Shown here piece by piece: positions 1 to 7,663 of a DNA stretch of 13,879 nucleotides. The notes beneath the pieces are model-generated. The model made no database searches. It was not told where the DNA came from and saw only the letters and a program-made list of their open reading frames with translations. Made by a program: the position numbers and the translations under genes. Source of the stretch: Sulfurospirillum sp. UBA1314 (GTDB taxonomy: Bacteria > Campylobacterota > Campylobacteria > Campylobacterales > Sulfurospirillaceae); the NCBI GenBank assembly GCA_002307095.1, contig DBTO01000020.1:1-13879 (forward strand), given 5' to 3'. Numbering within the stretch: position 1 is the first letter of the stretch; each line of letters opens with the position of its first letter.

Positions 1-60
1 TCCTATACGGATGTTTTTGGCATCGCAATTGAAGAAGAACTGTACAAGGAGAACCATTGA
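1..60 (+). CDS. 3' end of an unidentified upstream gene (partial)
   Basis: Reading from base 1 gives 19 open codons (SYTDVFGIAIEEELYKENH) and then TGA at 58-60. The stop overlaps the TTG start of the next gene as TTGA, the same overlap style used along the rest of the locus, so this is probably the C-terminus of a co-transcribed gene. The ribosome site of the next gene lies inside it. The fragment is too short to identify; I do not recognise the family. Confidence 0.6.
   Translation, partial: SYTDVFGIAIEEELYKENH
46..51 (+). promoter_or_regulatory. Ribosome binding site for the TTG-started manB
   Basis: AAGGAG lies 5 bases before the TTG at 57. No in-frame ATG is available near the conserved N-terminus, so this site decides the start. 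It sits within the last codons of the upstream gene, implying coupled translation. Confidence 0.75.
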
Positions 61-1427
61 AAGCGATCTTTAGAGAGTATGACATTAGAGGCATTTACGA
101 AAAAGAATTGAATGAGCAAACGGTTAAACTCATTGGGTATTTTTTAGGAAAACAGATTGTCAAAGTGGGCAAAAATGTTGCGATTGGGTATGACGCGCGT
201 TCGCATTCACCGATTTTATGCGAGTATCTTACGAGTGGTTTGAACAAAGCAGGGTGTAAAGTCCTTACGATGGGGCTGGTTGCGACACCGGTCAATTACT
301 TTAGTAACTTTCAAAACTTCGATGGTGTGACCCCTAACGCTTCCATTATGATCACAGGTTCGCACAACCCCAGTGAATACAATGGCTTTAAAATTACGAT
401 CGATAAAAAACCGTTTTTTGGCGAAGATATTTACGCGCTGGGTCGTGAGATTATCCAAAATTATGAGCTGGAAATCGAAGATGATTTAAGCTCTGCGTTT
501 ATCAACGCGAAAGAGCGTTATATTGCGTATTTGATTAAAGAATTTGACCACCTCAAAGGCTTCAAACAACCGTTTGTGTATGACTGTGGAAATGGCGTGG
601 CAGGCGTTGTGGTGCAAGATGTTTTTAAAGCGTTAGACTTTACATGTAAAGGGTTATTTACAGACCCAGATGGCACATTCCCGAACCATCACCCCGACCC
701 AACCGTAGAAAAAAATCTCAAAGATATTAAAAAAGAGCTTGAAGGCGAGTATGCGCTTGGCTTTGCATATGACGGCGATGCCGATAGATTGGCGTTTTTA
801 ACGAAGCACAATAATGTCAAAGGCGACATTATGGCGATTTTATTCTCCAGTGCCATGAAAAACCCAACCGTCATTGGTGAAGTGAAATGTTCTCAAGTCA
901 TGTACGATGAGATTAACAAGCGTGGCAAGGCGATTATGTACAAAACAGGTCACAGTAACCTTAAAGTGATGATCGCTAAAACCAATGCCGATTTTGCAGC
1001 GGAAGTGAGTGGTCACCTCTTCTTTAATGACCGTTATTTTGGGTACGATGACGCGATTTACGCGACACTTCGTATGATAGAGATGGTTAAAAATGGTTTG
1101 GATGTGGATGCTGAAATCGCCAAATTACCCGTCGTTTACTCTACCGAAGAGCTTAAAGTTGAGACCAATGAAAGTGAAAAATTTCCTCTTGTTGAAAAAG
1201 TGAAAGAGCTTTTGAAAAACCCTCCTAAAGATTTTCCTGCCATTAAAGAAATCGTCGATGTCGATGGTGTCAGAGTTATCTTTAACGATGGATGGGGACT
1301 TGTGCGAGCGAGCAATACAACGCCTGTACTTGTCACACGTTTTGAATCAACCAATGCGGATAACGCGAAATTGTACGAGAAAAAACTCAATGAATTGATC
1401 GCAGTAGCGAAAGCAGAGCTTCACTAA
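57..1427 (+). CDS. manB: Phosphomannomutase/phosphoglucomutase
   Basis: Cytoplasmic alpha-D-phosphohexomutase that interconverts mannose-6-phosphate and mannose-1-phosphate (often also the glucose phosphates), supplying ManC with Man-1-P for GDP-mannose. The 456-residue length is normal for the AlgC/ManB group. Visible landmarks in order are the N-terminal FREYDIRG, the phosphoserine loop TGSHNP with active Ser about 102, the Mg-binding DGDADR about 239-244, the sugar-specificity loop EVSGH about 316-320, and the C-terminal phosphate-binding RASNTTP about 417-423. All key residues are present. The start is TTG with a strong AAGGAG 5 bases upstream, overlapping the previous stop; the next gene follows after one base. 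Residues FTCK near 195-198 carry the first copy of the repeated 12-base motif, in a stretch I expect to be variable in the family. Whether mannose or glucose is preferred cannot be read from sequence; the manC-gmd-fcl context favours mannose. Confidence 0.93.
   Translation: MKAIFREYDIRGIYEKELNEQTVKLIGYFLGKQIVKVGKNVAIGYDARSHSPILCEYLTSGLNKAGCKVLTMGLVATPVNYFSNFQNFDGVTPNASIMITGSHNPSEYNGFKITIDKKPFFGEDIYALGREIIQNYELEIEDDLSSAFINAKERYIAYLIKEFDHLKGFKQPFVYDCGNGVAGVVVQDVFKALDFTCKGLFTDPDGTFPNHHPDPTVEKNLKDIKKELEGEYALGFAYDGDADRLAFLTKHNNVKGDIMAILFSSAMKNPTVIGEVKCSQVMYDEINKRGKAIMYKTGHSNLKVMIAKTNADFAAEVSGHLFFNDRYFGYDDAIYATLRMIEMVKNGLDVDAEIAKLPVVYSTEELKVETNESEKFPLVEKVKELLKNPPKDFPAIKEIVDVDGVRVIFNDGWGLVRASNTTPVLVTRFESTNADNAKLYEKKLNELIAVAKAELH
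639..650 (+). repeat. YTTACATGTAAA motif, copy 1
   Basis: TTTACATGTAAA inside manB, read as Phe-Thr-Cys-Lys. This copy is a perfect 12-base palindrome. Confidence 0.6.
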
Positions 1428-1428
1428 C

Positions 1429-2292
1429 ATGAAAGGGATCATCCTAGCAGGCGGAAGCGGTACAAGGCTTTATCCTGTAACCCAACCCATCAGTAAACAG
1501 CTGTTGCCGATTTACGATAAACCGATGATCTATTATCCACTTTCTGTTTTGATGTTAGCGGGGATAAGGGAGATACTCATCATCTCAACTCCCCAAGATA
1601 TTGGTAAGTTTGAAGAGCTTTTTGGTGATGGCTCTCACTGGGGCATTTCGCTTTCCTATAAAATTCAACCCAGTCCAGATGGACTTGCACAAGCGTTTCT
1701 TTTAGGCGAAGAATTTATTGGAGATGATAGTGTTTGCTTGATCTTGGGTGATAATATCTTCTACGGTCAAGGCTTTACGCCACTGCTTCAAAATGCCGCT
1801 AAGCTAGAAAAAGGTGCCATTGTTTTTGGGTATCAAGTTAAAGATCCACAACGTTTTGGTGTGGTTGAGTTTGATGAAAATCAAAAAGCGATCAGCATCG
1901 AAGAAAAACCTAAAATCCCCAAATCGAATTTTGCGGTCACAGGGCTTTATTTTTACGATAATAGCGTCATTGAAATCGCAAAAGCCGTTAAGCCAAGTGA
2001 GCGAGGTGAGCTTGAGATTACTTCCGTGAATGAAGCGTATCTTCACCGTGGAGATTTACAGGTTGAAGTATTAGGACGTGGATTTGCGTGGCTTGATACG
2101 GGAACGCATGAGAGTCTGTTGGAGGCTGGTTTATTTGTGCAAACGATTGAAAAACGCCAAGGTTATAAGATCGCTTGTTTGGAAGAGATCGCTTACAATT
2201 ATGGCTGGATTACCAAAGAACAGGTTTTAGAGATCGCCAAACCACTGAGTAAAAATGGGTATGGAGAGTATTTAAGGGATTTAGTCAAATGA
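1429..2292 (+). CDS. rfbA: Glucose-1-phosphate thymidylyltransferase
   Basis: Joins dTTP and glucose-1-phosphate to make dTDP-glucose, the first step of the dTDP-6-deoxysugar pathway; also called RmlA. The 287 residues match the short RmlA form. The protein opens with the nucleotide-binding loop GGSGTRLYP about 8-16, followed by SKQLLPIYDKPM about 22-33. Metal-binding LGDN has its Asp at about 108, EEKP lies at about 158-161, and the second conserved Asp is in WLDTGTH about 221-227. The ATG lies one base after the manB stop and has only a weak AGAG ahead of it, so it is probably translated by coupling. Its own stop overlaps the rfbB start as ATGA. The immediate rfbB neighbour supports dTDP-glucose as product. 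Confidence 0.95.
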   Translation: MKGIILAGGSGTRLYPVTQPISKQLLPIYDKPMIYYPLSVLMLAGIREILIISTPQDIGKFEELFGDGSHWGISLSYKIQPSPDGLAQAFLLGEEFIGDDSVCLILGDNIFYGQGFTPLLQNAAKLEKGAIVFGYQVKDPQRFGVVEFDENQKAISIEEKPKIPKSNFAVTGLYFYDNSVIEIAKAVKPSERGELEITSVNEAYLHRGDLQVEVLGRGFAWLDTGTHESLLEAGLFVQTIEKRQGYKIACLEEIAYNYGWITKEQVLEIAKPLSKNGYGEYLRDLVK

Positions 2293-3311
2293 GTCAAAAA
2301 GCTATTTTAGTAACGGGTTGTGCAGGATTTATCGGCTCAAACTTTGTGCCATATTTCCTAGAACAATATCCCGAATACCATCTTGTCAATTTGGATCTTT
2401 TAACCTATGCTGGTAATTTAGACAACCTTAGTGAAGTGGAAGATGAACCGCGTTACACCTTTGTGCAAGGTGACATTTGCGATCGTACTTTAGTCGAATC
2501 CTTGTTTGAAAACTATGCAATCCAAGGTGTGATTCACTTTGCAGCAGAGTCGCATGTCGATAATTCCATCAAAAACCCAGGCGTGTTTATCGAGACCAAT
2601 GTCAATGGAACCTTTACCTTGATTGACGTGGCGTATAAAACATGGATGGAAAAACCCTTTGTGCTCAAAGAAGGATACGAGGAGTGCCGTTTTCATCATA
2701 TCTCTACCGACGAAGTCTATGGAACATTGGGTGCTACGGGACTTTTTACAGAGACAACCAGTTATGCGCCTAATTCTCCTTACTCCGCCAGTAAAGCCAG
2801 TTCCGATATGATCGTACGAGCCTATCATCACACCTATGGGATGAATACGGTCATCACCAATTGTTCCAATAATTATGGCCCTAAACAACACGATGAAAAA
2901 CTCATTCCTACCATCATACGAAAAGCGCTAAGCAATCAATCCATTCCCATTTACGGTGATGGAAAAAATATCCGTGATTGGTTGTATGTCTTAGATCATT
3001 GCAAAGGCATCGACCTTGTGTATCATGAGGGAAACAGAGGCGAGACCTACAATATCGGTGGACGTAATGAGCGCGATAATCTCTATATTGCCCATAAAAT
3101 CTGTGAAATTTTAGATACATTAAAACCCAAAGCGACTTCATACAAAGAGCAGATCAGTTTTGTGGAAGATCGAGCAGGGCATGATAGACGTTATGCCATT
3201 GATGCGACAAAGATTGAGACCAAACTGGGCTGGGCTGCGGAAGAGAACTTTGAATCGGGGATTCTTAAAACGATTGTTTGGTATTTGCAAAAATATAAAG
3301 CAGAGGCATAA
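2289..3311 (+). CDS. rfbB: dTDP-glucose 4,6-dehydratase
   Basis: NAD-dependent short-chain dehydrogenase (extended SDR) that turns dTDP-glucose into dTDP-4-keto-6-deoxy-D-glucose. The Rossmann motif GCAGFIG spans about 10-16. AAESHVD at about 85-91 is typical of RmlB. The catalytic triplet Thr140-Asp141-Glu142 is in STDEVYG, and the YSASK motif gives Tyr165 and Lys169. The 340-residue length is normal. ATGA overlaps the rfbA stop, with AAGGGA 9 bases upstream. The next two pathway genes expected for rhamnose, rfbC (3,5-epimerase) and rfbD (reductase), do not follow. A DNA ligase is there instead, so the fate of the keto sugar is open; a partial RmlD-like SDR appears only at the far end of the window. 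Confidence 0.95.
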   Translation: MSQKAILVTGCAGFIGSNFVPYFLEQYPEYHLVNLDLLTYAGNLDNLSEVEDEPRYTFVQGDICDRTLVESLFENYAIQGVIHFAAESHVDNSIKNPGVFIETNVNGTFTLIDVAYKTWMEKPFVLKEGYEECRFHHISTDEVYGTLGATGLFTETTSYAPNSPYSASKASSDMIVRAYHHTYGMNTVITNCSNNYGPKQHDEKLIPTIIRKALSNQSIPIYGDGKNIRDWLYVLDHCKGIDLVYHEGNRGETYNIGGRNERDNLYIAHKICEILDTLKPKATSYKEQISFVEDRAGHDRRYAIDATKIETKLGWAAEENFESGILKTIVWYLQKYKAEA

Positions 3312-4130
3312 ATGAAGCGATTGATTCTCTCTTGGCTCCTTTTGGCAACCATGATGTTCGGCGCTAAGCCTGAATTGATGCTCTTGCAAGAGTTGAATGG
3401 GCAAGATGTTTCAGGGTGGCTCATGAGTGAAAAGATGGATGGTGTGCGAGCGTATTGGGATGGGCAAAAACTGATCTCACGCGGTGGCACTGAACTCTCA
3501 GCACCTACTTGGTTTACCGAAGGATTTCCTCCTTTTGCTGTGGATGGCGAGCTTTGGAGCAAACGAGGCGATTTTGAAAACATCATCTCCATTGTCAAGA
3601 AAAAAGAGCCGCATGATGGCTGGAAAAACATCGCTTTTTACGCCTTTGATGTGCCGAATGAAAATGGTGGTTTGATCCAGCGTTTAGTAAAGTTAGAGTA
3701 TTATCTCAAACTCAATCAAGCCGATTATCTTAAAGTGGCAAAACAGTTTACATGTAAAGATAATGATGACCTGAAACGTTTTCTTACTGAGGTTGAAAAA
3801 GGCGGAGGCGAGGGCGTTGTCGTGCGCAATCCCGATACCAAATACGTCGCCAAGCGCGATCCAAATAGCTTAAAAGTCAAAAGTTTTTACGATGCTGAGT
3901 GTGAAGTTGTGGAGCATCACAAAGGTGAAGGCAAATATAAAAACAGCTTTGGATCGCTTACATGTAAAACGGACGAAGGTGTGATGTTTGACATCGGTTC
4001 GGGTTTTAGCGAATCGGAGCGTAAAAATCCTCCGGCTATTGGCTCGAAGATTACCTATAAATTTCAAGAGATAACCAAAGGCGGAAAACCACGGTTTCCT
4101 GTGTATATGAGAATCAAAGAAGAGATATAA
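3312..4130 (+). CDS. ligE: Exported ATP-dependent DNA ligase (Lig E type)
   Basis: Seals nicks in double-stranded DNA using ATP. Lig E enzymes are minimal bacterial ligases with a leader peptide and are thought to act in the periplasm. A hydrophobic leader covers about 1-18, ending MMFGA with probable cleavage before KPE. The nucleotidyltransferase motifs follow in order: motif I EKMDGVR with adenylated Lys41, SRGG 56-59, motif III VDGELW about 78-82, FYAFDV about 109-114, motif IV EGVVVR about 167-172 and motif V LKVK about 187-190. A short OB-fold domain runs from about 195 to 272. No extra DNA-binding domains are seen, as expected for this minimal form. The ATG directly abuts the rfbB stop, with AGAGG 5 bases upstream, so it is probably co-transcribed although unrelated to sugar synthesis. 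Two copies of the YTTACATGTAAA motif lie inside it. Family certain; periplasmic location inferred from the leader. Confidence 0.9.
   Translation: MKRLILSWLLLATMMFGAKPELMLLQELNGQDVSGWLMSEKMDGVRAYWDGQKLISRGGTELSAPTWFTEGFPPFAVDGELWSKRGDFENIISIVKKKEPHDGWKNIAFYAFDVPNENGGLIQRLVKLEYYLKLNQADYLKVAKQFTCKDNDDLKRFLTEVEKGGGEGVVVRNPDTKYVAKRDPNSLKVKSFYDAECEVVEHHKGEGKYKNSFGSLTCKTDEGVMFDIGSGFSESERKNPPAIGSKITYKFQEITKGGKPRFPVYMRIKEEI
3747..3758 (+). repeat. YTTACATGTAAA motif, copy 2
   Basis: TTTACATGTAAA in the adenylation domain of the DNA ligase gene, read as Phe-Thr-Cys-Lys (about residues 146-149); identical to copy 1. Confidence 0.6.
3957..3968 (+). repeat. YTTACATGTAAA motif, copy 3
   Basis: CTTACATGTAAA in the OB-fold part of the DNA ligase gene, read as Leu-Thr-Cys-Lys (about residues 216-219). 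It is 210 bases after copy 2, the closest pair in the window. Confidence 0.6.
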
Positions 4131-4152
4131 ATTAATAAAGGATGAAAATTTA

Positions 4153-5319
4153 ATGAAAATAGCCATAGTAGGAACTGGGTATGTCGGGCTTTCAAACGGT
4201 ATTTTATTGGCACAACATCATGAAGTGGTAGCCCTTGATATCGTGCCTGAAAAAATAGAGATGATCAATGCTAAAATTTCTCCAATCGAGGATAAAGAGA
4301 TTGAAGAGTATTTGAGAGAAAAACCACTTCATTTTAAAGCGACACTCGATAAAGAAGAGGCGTATGATGGGGCTGAGTTTATCATCATCGCAACGCCCAC
4401 CGATTATGATCCTGAGACCAATTACTTCAATACAAAGTCCATTGAGAGCGTCATTAAAGATATTTTGACCTACAATCCAAGCGCTACGATGGTGATTAAA
4501 TCAACGATTCCCGTAGGCTATGTCCAAAAACTCAAATCTGAGTTTGGAATTGATAACATCTTCTTTGCGCCTGAATTTTTACGTGAAGGTAAAGCATTGT
4601 ATGATAATCTCTACCCTTCTCGCATTGTTGTGGGTGAAAAGAGTGAACGCGCACAAAAATTCGCAGCCTTACTGGTTGAAGGTGCTATTAAAAAAGATAT
4701 TGCCGTTGAGTTTACCGAATCAACGGAAGCTGAAGCGATCAAACTATTTGCCAATACGTATCTTGCGATGCGCGTTGCCTTTTTTAATGAGCTTGACTCC
4801 TACGCACAAATCCATGGACTGAGCACCAAAGAGATCATTGAAGGCGTTTGTTTAGACCCACGCATTGGTAACTTTTACAACAATCCTTCCTTTGGGTATG
4901 GTGGCTATTGTTTGCCCAAAGACACCAAACAACTCTTAGCCAACTACAATGAAGTGCCCAATAATCTCATTCGTGCCATTGTGGATTCTAACAGTACCCG
5001 TAAAGATTTTATTGCAGATTCTATTATCAAAAAACATCCAAAAGTTGTAGGCATTTACCGCCTCATTATGAAAGCAGGAAGTGATAATTTTAGAACCTCC
5101 TCCATTCAGGGTGTGATGAAGCGCATTAAAGCCAAAGGGATTGAAGTGGTGGTGTATGAACCTGTTTTGGAAGAGGAGAAATTTTTTAATTCACGTGTGA
5201 TTAAAGAGTTAGATACCTTCAAAACAATGTGCGATGTGATTGTTTCCAACCGTTTGTCCCCTGAGCTTGAAGATGTTAAAGATAAGGTGTATACACGCGA
5301 TCTTTTTGGTAAGGATTAG
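4153..5319 (+). CDS. ugd: UDP-glucose 6-dehydrogenase
   Basis: Oxidises UDP-glucose to UDP-glucuronate with two NAD+ in the cytoplasm, giving an acidic sugar for the polysaccharide. The 388 residues match the short enterobacterial-type Ugd. The N-terminal NAD-binding motif is GTGYVG about 7-12. IIATPTDYDP about 76-85 and the PEFLREGKAL segment about 137-146 are typical of the family. The catalytic cysteine is Cys253 in GGYCLPKDT, and a C-terminal UDP-binding half follows. The ATG at 4153 has AAGGA about 10 bases upstream. An earlier ATG at 4142 hits a stop after two codons. The 22-base gap from the ligase is the longest spacer before the flippase apart from the decayed region, but no promoter stands out in it. 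A UDP-ManNAc dehydrogenase is less likely from length and motif wording. Confidence 0.93.
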   Translation: MKIAIVGTGYVGLSNGILLAQHHEVVALDIVPEKIEMINAKISPIEDKEIEEYLREKPLHFKATLDKEEAYDGAEFIIIATPTDYDPETNYFNTKSIESVIKDILTYNPSATMVIKSTIPVGYVQKLKSEFGIDNIFFAPEFLREGKALYDNLYPSRIVVGEKSERAQKFAALLVEGAIKKDIAVEFTESTEAEAIKLFANTYLAMRVAFFNELDSYAQIHGLSTKEIIEGVCLDPRIGNFYNNPSFGYGGYCLPKDTKQLLANYNEVPNNLIRAIVDSNSTRKDFIADSIIKKHPKVVGIYRLIMKAGSDNFRTSSIQGVMKRIKAKGIEVVVYEPVLEEEKFFNSRVIKELDTFKTMCDVIVSNRLSPELEDVKDKVYTRDLFGKD

Positions 5320-5325
5320 AAGATT

Positions 5326-6339
5326 ATGAAGCCAAAAATCCTTATTACAGGAGGGGCTGGTTACATTGGTAGCCATGTTGCTAAGCAGCTTTTAGAACAA
5401 GGCGAGGAGATTATTATTCTTGATAATCTTAGCACCGGTAGCACTAAAACCTTAGAAACACTTTCGTTGATTAAGCCCTTTGAGTTTATTGAACTTGACT
5501 TAAAAGAGTTTGATAAAATCAAAGCATTCTTGAGTGAAAAATCCATCCATACAATCATGCACTTTGCCGCATCGATTGTTGTCCCTGAGTCAGTGACAAA
5601 TCCTTTAAAATACTATATGAACAATACAGTCAATACAACCAATCTAATTCAAGCAGCCGTTGAAGCTCAGATTCCACACTTTATTTTTAGCTCTACTGCT
5701 GCTGTTTATGGAGAGCCAGCGACTATTCCAATAGAGGGTGTCGATGAGACATTTCCCACTCAACCAATCAATCCTTATGGCATGAGTAAACTCATGAGTG
5801 AAACAATTTTAAGAGATACTGCAAAGGCATATCCTTCTTTTAAGTATGTTATTTTTCGTTATTTCAATGTTGCAGGTGCCGATATCGAGGCACCACATCC
5901 ACGGATTGGACAACGTTTCCTTGGTGCTACGCATTTGATTAAAATGGCGTCAGAATGTGCGATTGGAAAGAGAGAAAGTATGTCTATCTTTGGAGATGAC
6001 TATGCAACACCTGATGGAACAGGGGTAAGAGATTATATTCATGTGGATGATCTAGCAAGGGCACATATTGATGCGATGTACTATCTCAAAACCAATGAAA
6101 GTGATATTTTTAATGTAGGGTATGGCAAAGGATACAGTGTCAAAGAGGTGATTCAAACCATGCGTGATGTCACCAAATCTCCTATTCATGCTAAGGTGAC
6201 GCCAAGACGTGCAGGTGATCCAGCGATGCTTGTTGCCAATACCGATAAGATTATCAGCAAAATGCAATGGAAGCCTCAGTATAATAATATAGGACTTATT
6301 TGCCAAAGTGCATATTTATGGGAGAAAAGCGTTGACTAA
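5326..6339 (+). CDS. galE: UDP-glucose 4-epimerase
   Basis: Extended SDR that interconverts UDP-glucose and UDP-galactose, possibly also the N-acetyl forms, through a 4-keto intermediate with tightly bound NAD. Rossmann motif GGAGYIG lies at about 9-15. Catalytic Ser/Thr are in FSSTAAVYG about 121-129. Tyr151 and Lys155 sit in PYGMSK. RYFNVAGAD and the RDYIHVDDLA segment are characteristic of GalE. At 337 residues it has normal length. It begins 6 bases after the ugd stop with AAGGA about 10 bases ahead, and its 3' end overlaps the corrected manC start by 8 bases. Base composition begins to fall slightly here relative to the first genes. Substrate range (Gal versus GalNAc) cannot be settled by eye. 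Confidence 0.92.
   Translation: MKPKILITGGAGYIGSHVAKQLLEQGEEIIILDNLSTGSTKTLETLSLIKPFEFIELDLKEFDKIKAFLSEKSIHTIMHFAASIVVPESVTNPLKYYMNNTVNTTNLIQAAVEAQIPHFIFSSTAAVYGEPATIPIEGVDETFPTQPINPYGMSKLMSETILRDTAKAYPSFKYVIFRYFNVAGADIEAPHPRIGQRFLGATHLIKMASECAIGKRESMSIFGDDYATPDGTGVRDYIHVDDLARAHIDAMYYLKTNESDIFNVGYGKGYSVKEVIQTMRDVTKSPIHAKVTPRRAGDPAMLVANTDKIISKMQWKPQYNNIGLICQSAYLWEKSVD
6320..6325 (+). promoter_or_regulatory. Ribosome binding site that fixes the manC start at TTG 6332
   Basis: GGGAGA lies 6 bases before TTG 6332, inside the last codons of galE. It falls inside the reading frame if the longer GTG start at 6308 is used, so it argues for the shorter protein. Confidence 0.65.
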
Positions 6340-7663
6340 TCTGATTTTATGTGGCGGGAGTGGTACAAGACTGTGGCCGCTGAGTCGTACATTGATGCCA
6401 AAACAGTTTGTAAAATTGTTTGAGCATAAGTCGCTTTTTCAGTTGACTGTTGAGCGAAACAATACTCTTTGCAATGAGCAGTTTATTGTCTCTAATAATG
6501 AGCAATATTTTTTAGCGCTTGATCAACTTGAAGAACTTGGAACATTTCATAATCGTTACTTACTCGAACCCATTGGTCGCAATACAGCACCTGCCATTGC
6601 ACTGGCATGCATGGCTTTAAACCAAGAAGAGATCGTTTTAGTTACACCAAGCGATCATCTGATTAAAGATCACGGTGCGTATGTGAAAGCGATTCAAGAA
6701 GCTGAAAGCTTAGCCCAAGAGGATTTCTTAGTGACGTTTGGTATCAAACCTACCTTTGCTGAGACAGGATTTGGATACATTGAAGCAAGTGGCACCGATG
6801 TGAAAGCTTTTCATGAAAAGCCTGATTTCAAAACAGCAGAGGAATATCTTAACGCTGGGAATTACTACTGGAACAGTGGCATGTTCTGCTTTAAGGCAGG
6901 TGTTTTCTTGAGCGAGCTTGAAGCGTATGCACCGCAAATTTTTCTTACATGTAAAAAAGCGTATGAATATGCGAAGAGTGATGGGATGATTCGTATTCTT
7001 CATGAGGATATGTTAGCGATTCCTGAAGATAGCATCGATTATGCCGTTATGGAAAAAAGTCAAAAAGTGAAAGTTGTTCCTAGCGATATAGGCTGGAGTG
7101 ATGTAGGAAGTTTTGATGCCCTTTGCCAAGAACTCGACAATGATGAGAGCAATAATTTTATTATGTCACCTAAACATGTAAGCTTGATTGATGTCCATGA
7201 TTTGATTGTGATTGACACGGAAGATGCCTTACTTATTAGCCACAAAGGGAGTTCTCAAAAGGTCAAAGAGATTGTCGGACGACTTAAAAAAGAGAATGTT
7301 GAACTGACAACAACACATAAAACGACACATCGCCCTTGGGGAACCTTTACGATATTGGAAGATAAATTAGGCTATAAAATTAAAAAAATCATGGTTAAGC
7401 CAGGGAAACGTTTGAGCCTTCAAAAACATTTCCACCGCAATGAACATTGGATTGTTGTGAGTGGAACTGCAACGGTTCAAGTCGAAGAGAAGACTTTTCT
7501 TGTAAGGGAAAATGAGTCGACTTATATTAAAGCAGGTGAGATTCATCGCCTTGAAAATCAAGGGAAAATCCCACTGATTCTTATCGAAGCACAAGTGGGC
7601 AGTTATACAGGTGAAGATGATATTGTAAGAATAGAAGATGATTATAAAAGGGAAAATGTATGA
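6332..7663 (+). CDS. manC: Mannose-1-phosphate guanylyltransferase / mannose-6-phosphate isomerase
   Basis: Bifunctional enzyme of the ManC/AlgA type. The N-terminal domain makes GDP-mannose from GTP and mannose-1-phosphate. The C-terminal cupin isomerises fructose-6-phosphate to mannose-6-phosphate. With the TTG start the protein has 443 residues and begins MTNLILCGGSGTRLWPLSR, the usual family N-terminus, with the nucleotide loop at about 8-13. Other landmarks are FHEKPD, WNSGMF, GWSDVGSFD about 234-242, and in the cupin RPWGTF plus QKHFHRNEHW about 364-373 with metal-binding histidines. The longer open frame from GTG 6308 adds eight unconserved residues and has no better ribosome site. Length is slightly below the common 460-480. 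It overlaps galE by 8 bases and gmd by ATGA. It carries motif copy 4 in IFLTCKK. Confidence 0.92.
   Translation: MTNLILCGGSGTRLWPLSRTLMPKQFVKLFEHKSLFQLTVERNNTLCNEQFIVSNNEQYFLALDQLEELGTFHNRYLLEPIGRNTAPAIALACMALNQEEIVLVTPSDHLIKDHGAYVKAIQEAESLAQEDFLVTFGIKPTFAETGFGYIEASGTDVKAFHEKPDFKTAEEYLNAGNYYWNSGMFCFKAGVFLSELEAYAPQIFLTCKKAYEYAKSDGMIRILHEDMLAIPEDSIDYAVMEKSQKVKVVPSDIGWSDVGSFDALCQELDNDESNNFIMSPKHVSLIDVHDLIVIDTEDALLISHKGSSQKVKEIVGRLKKENVELTTTHKTTHRPWGTFTILEDKLGYKIKKIMVKPGKRLSLQKHFHRNEHWIVVSGTATVQVEEKTFLVRENESTYIKAGEIHRLENQGKIPLILIEAQVGSYTGEDDIVRIEDDYKRENV
6944..6955 (+). repeat. YTTACATGTAAA motif, copy 4
   Basis: CTTACATGTAAA inside the guanylyltransferase part of manC, read as Leu-Thr-Cys-Lys and followed by AAA Lys. 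Confidence 0.6.

Noticed and set aside
2490..2891. 133-codon minus-strand open frame inside rfbB
   Set aside because: Antisense to conserved RfbB motifs, with a composition typical of reversed coding sequence; no family resemblance.
3191..3631. 146-codon open frame on the minus strand across the rfbB/ligE junction
   Set aside because: It lies opposite two confidently assigned genes, its product has no recognisable domain, and all neighbours run on the plus strand; a shadow frame.
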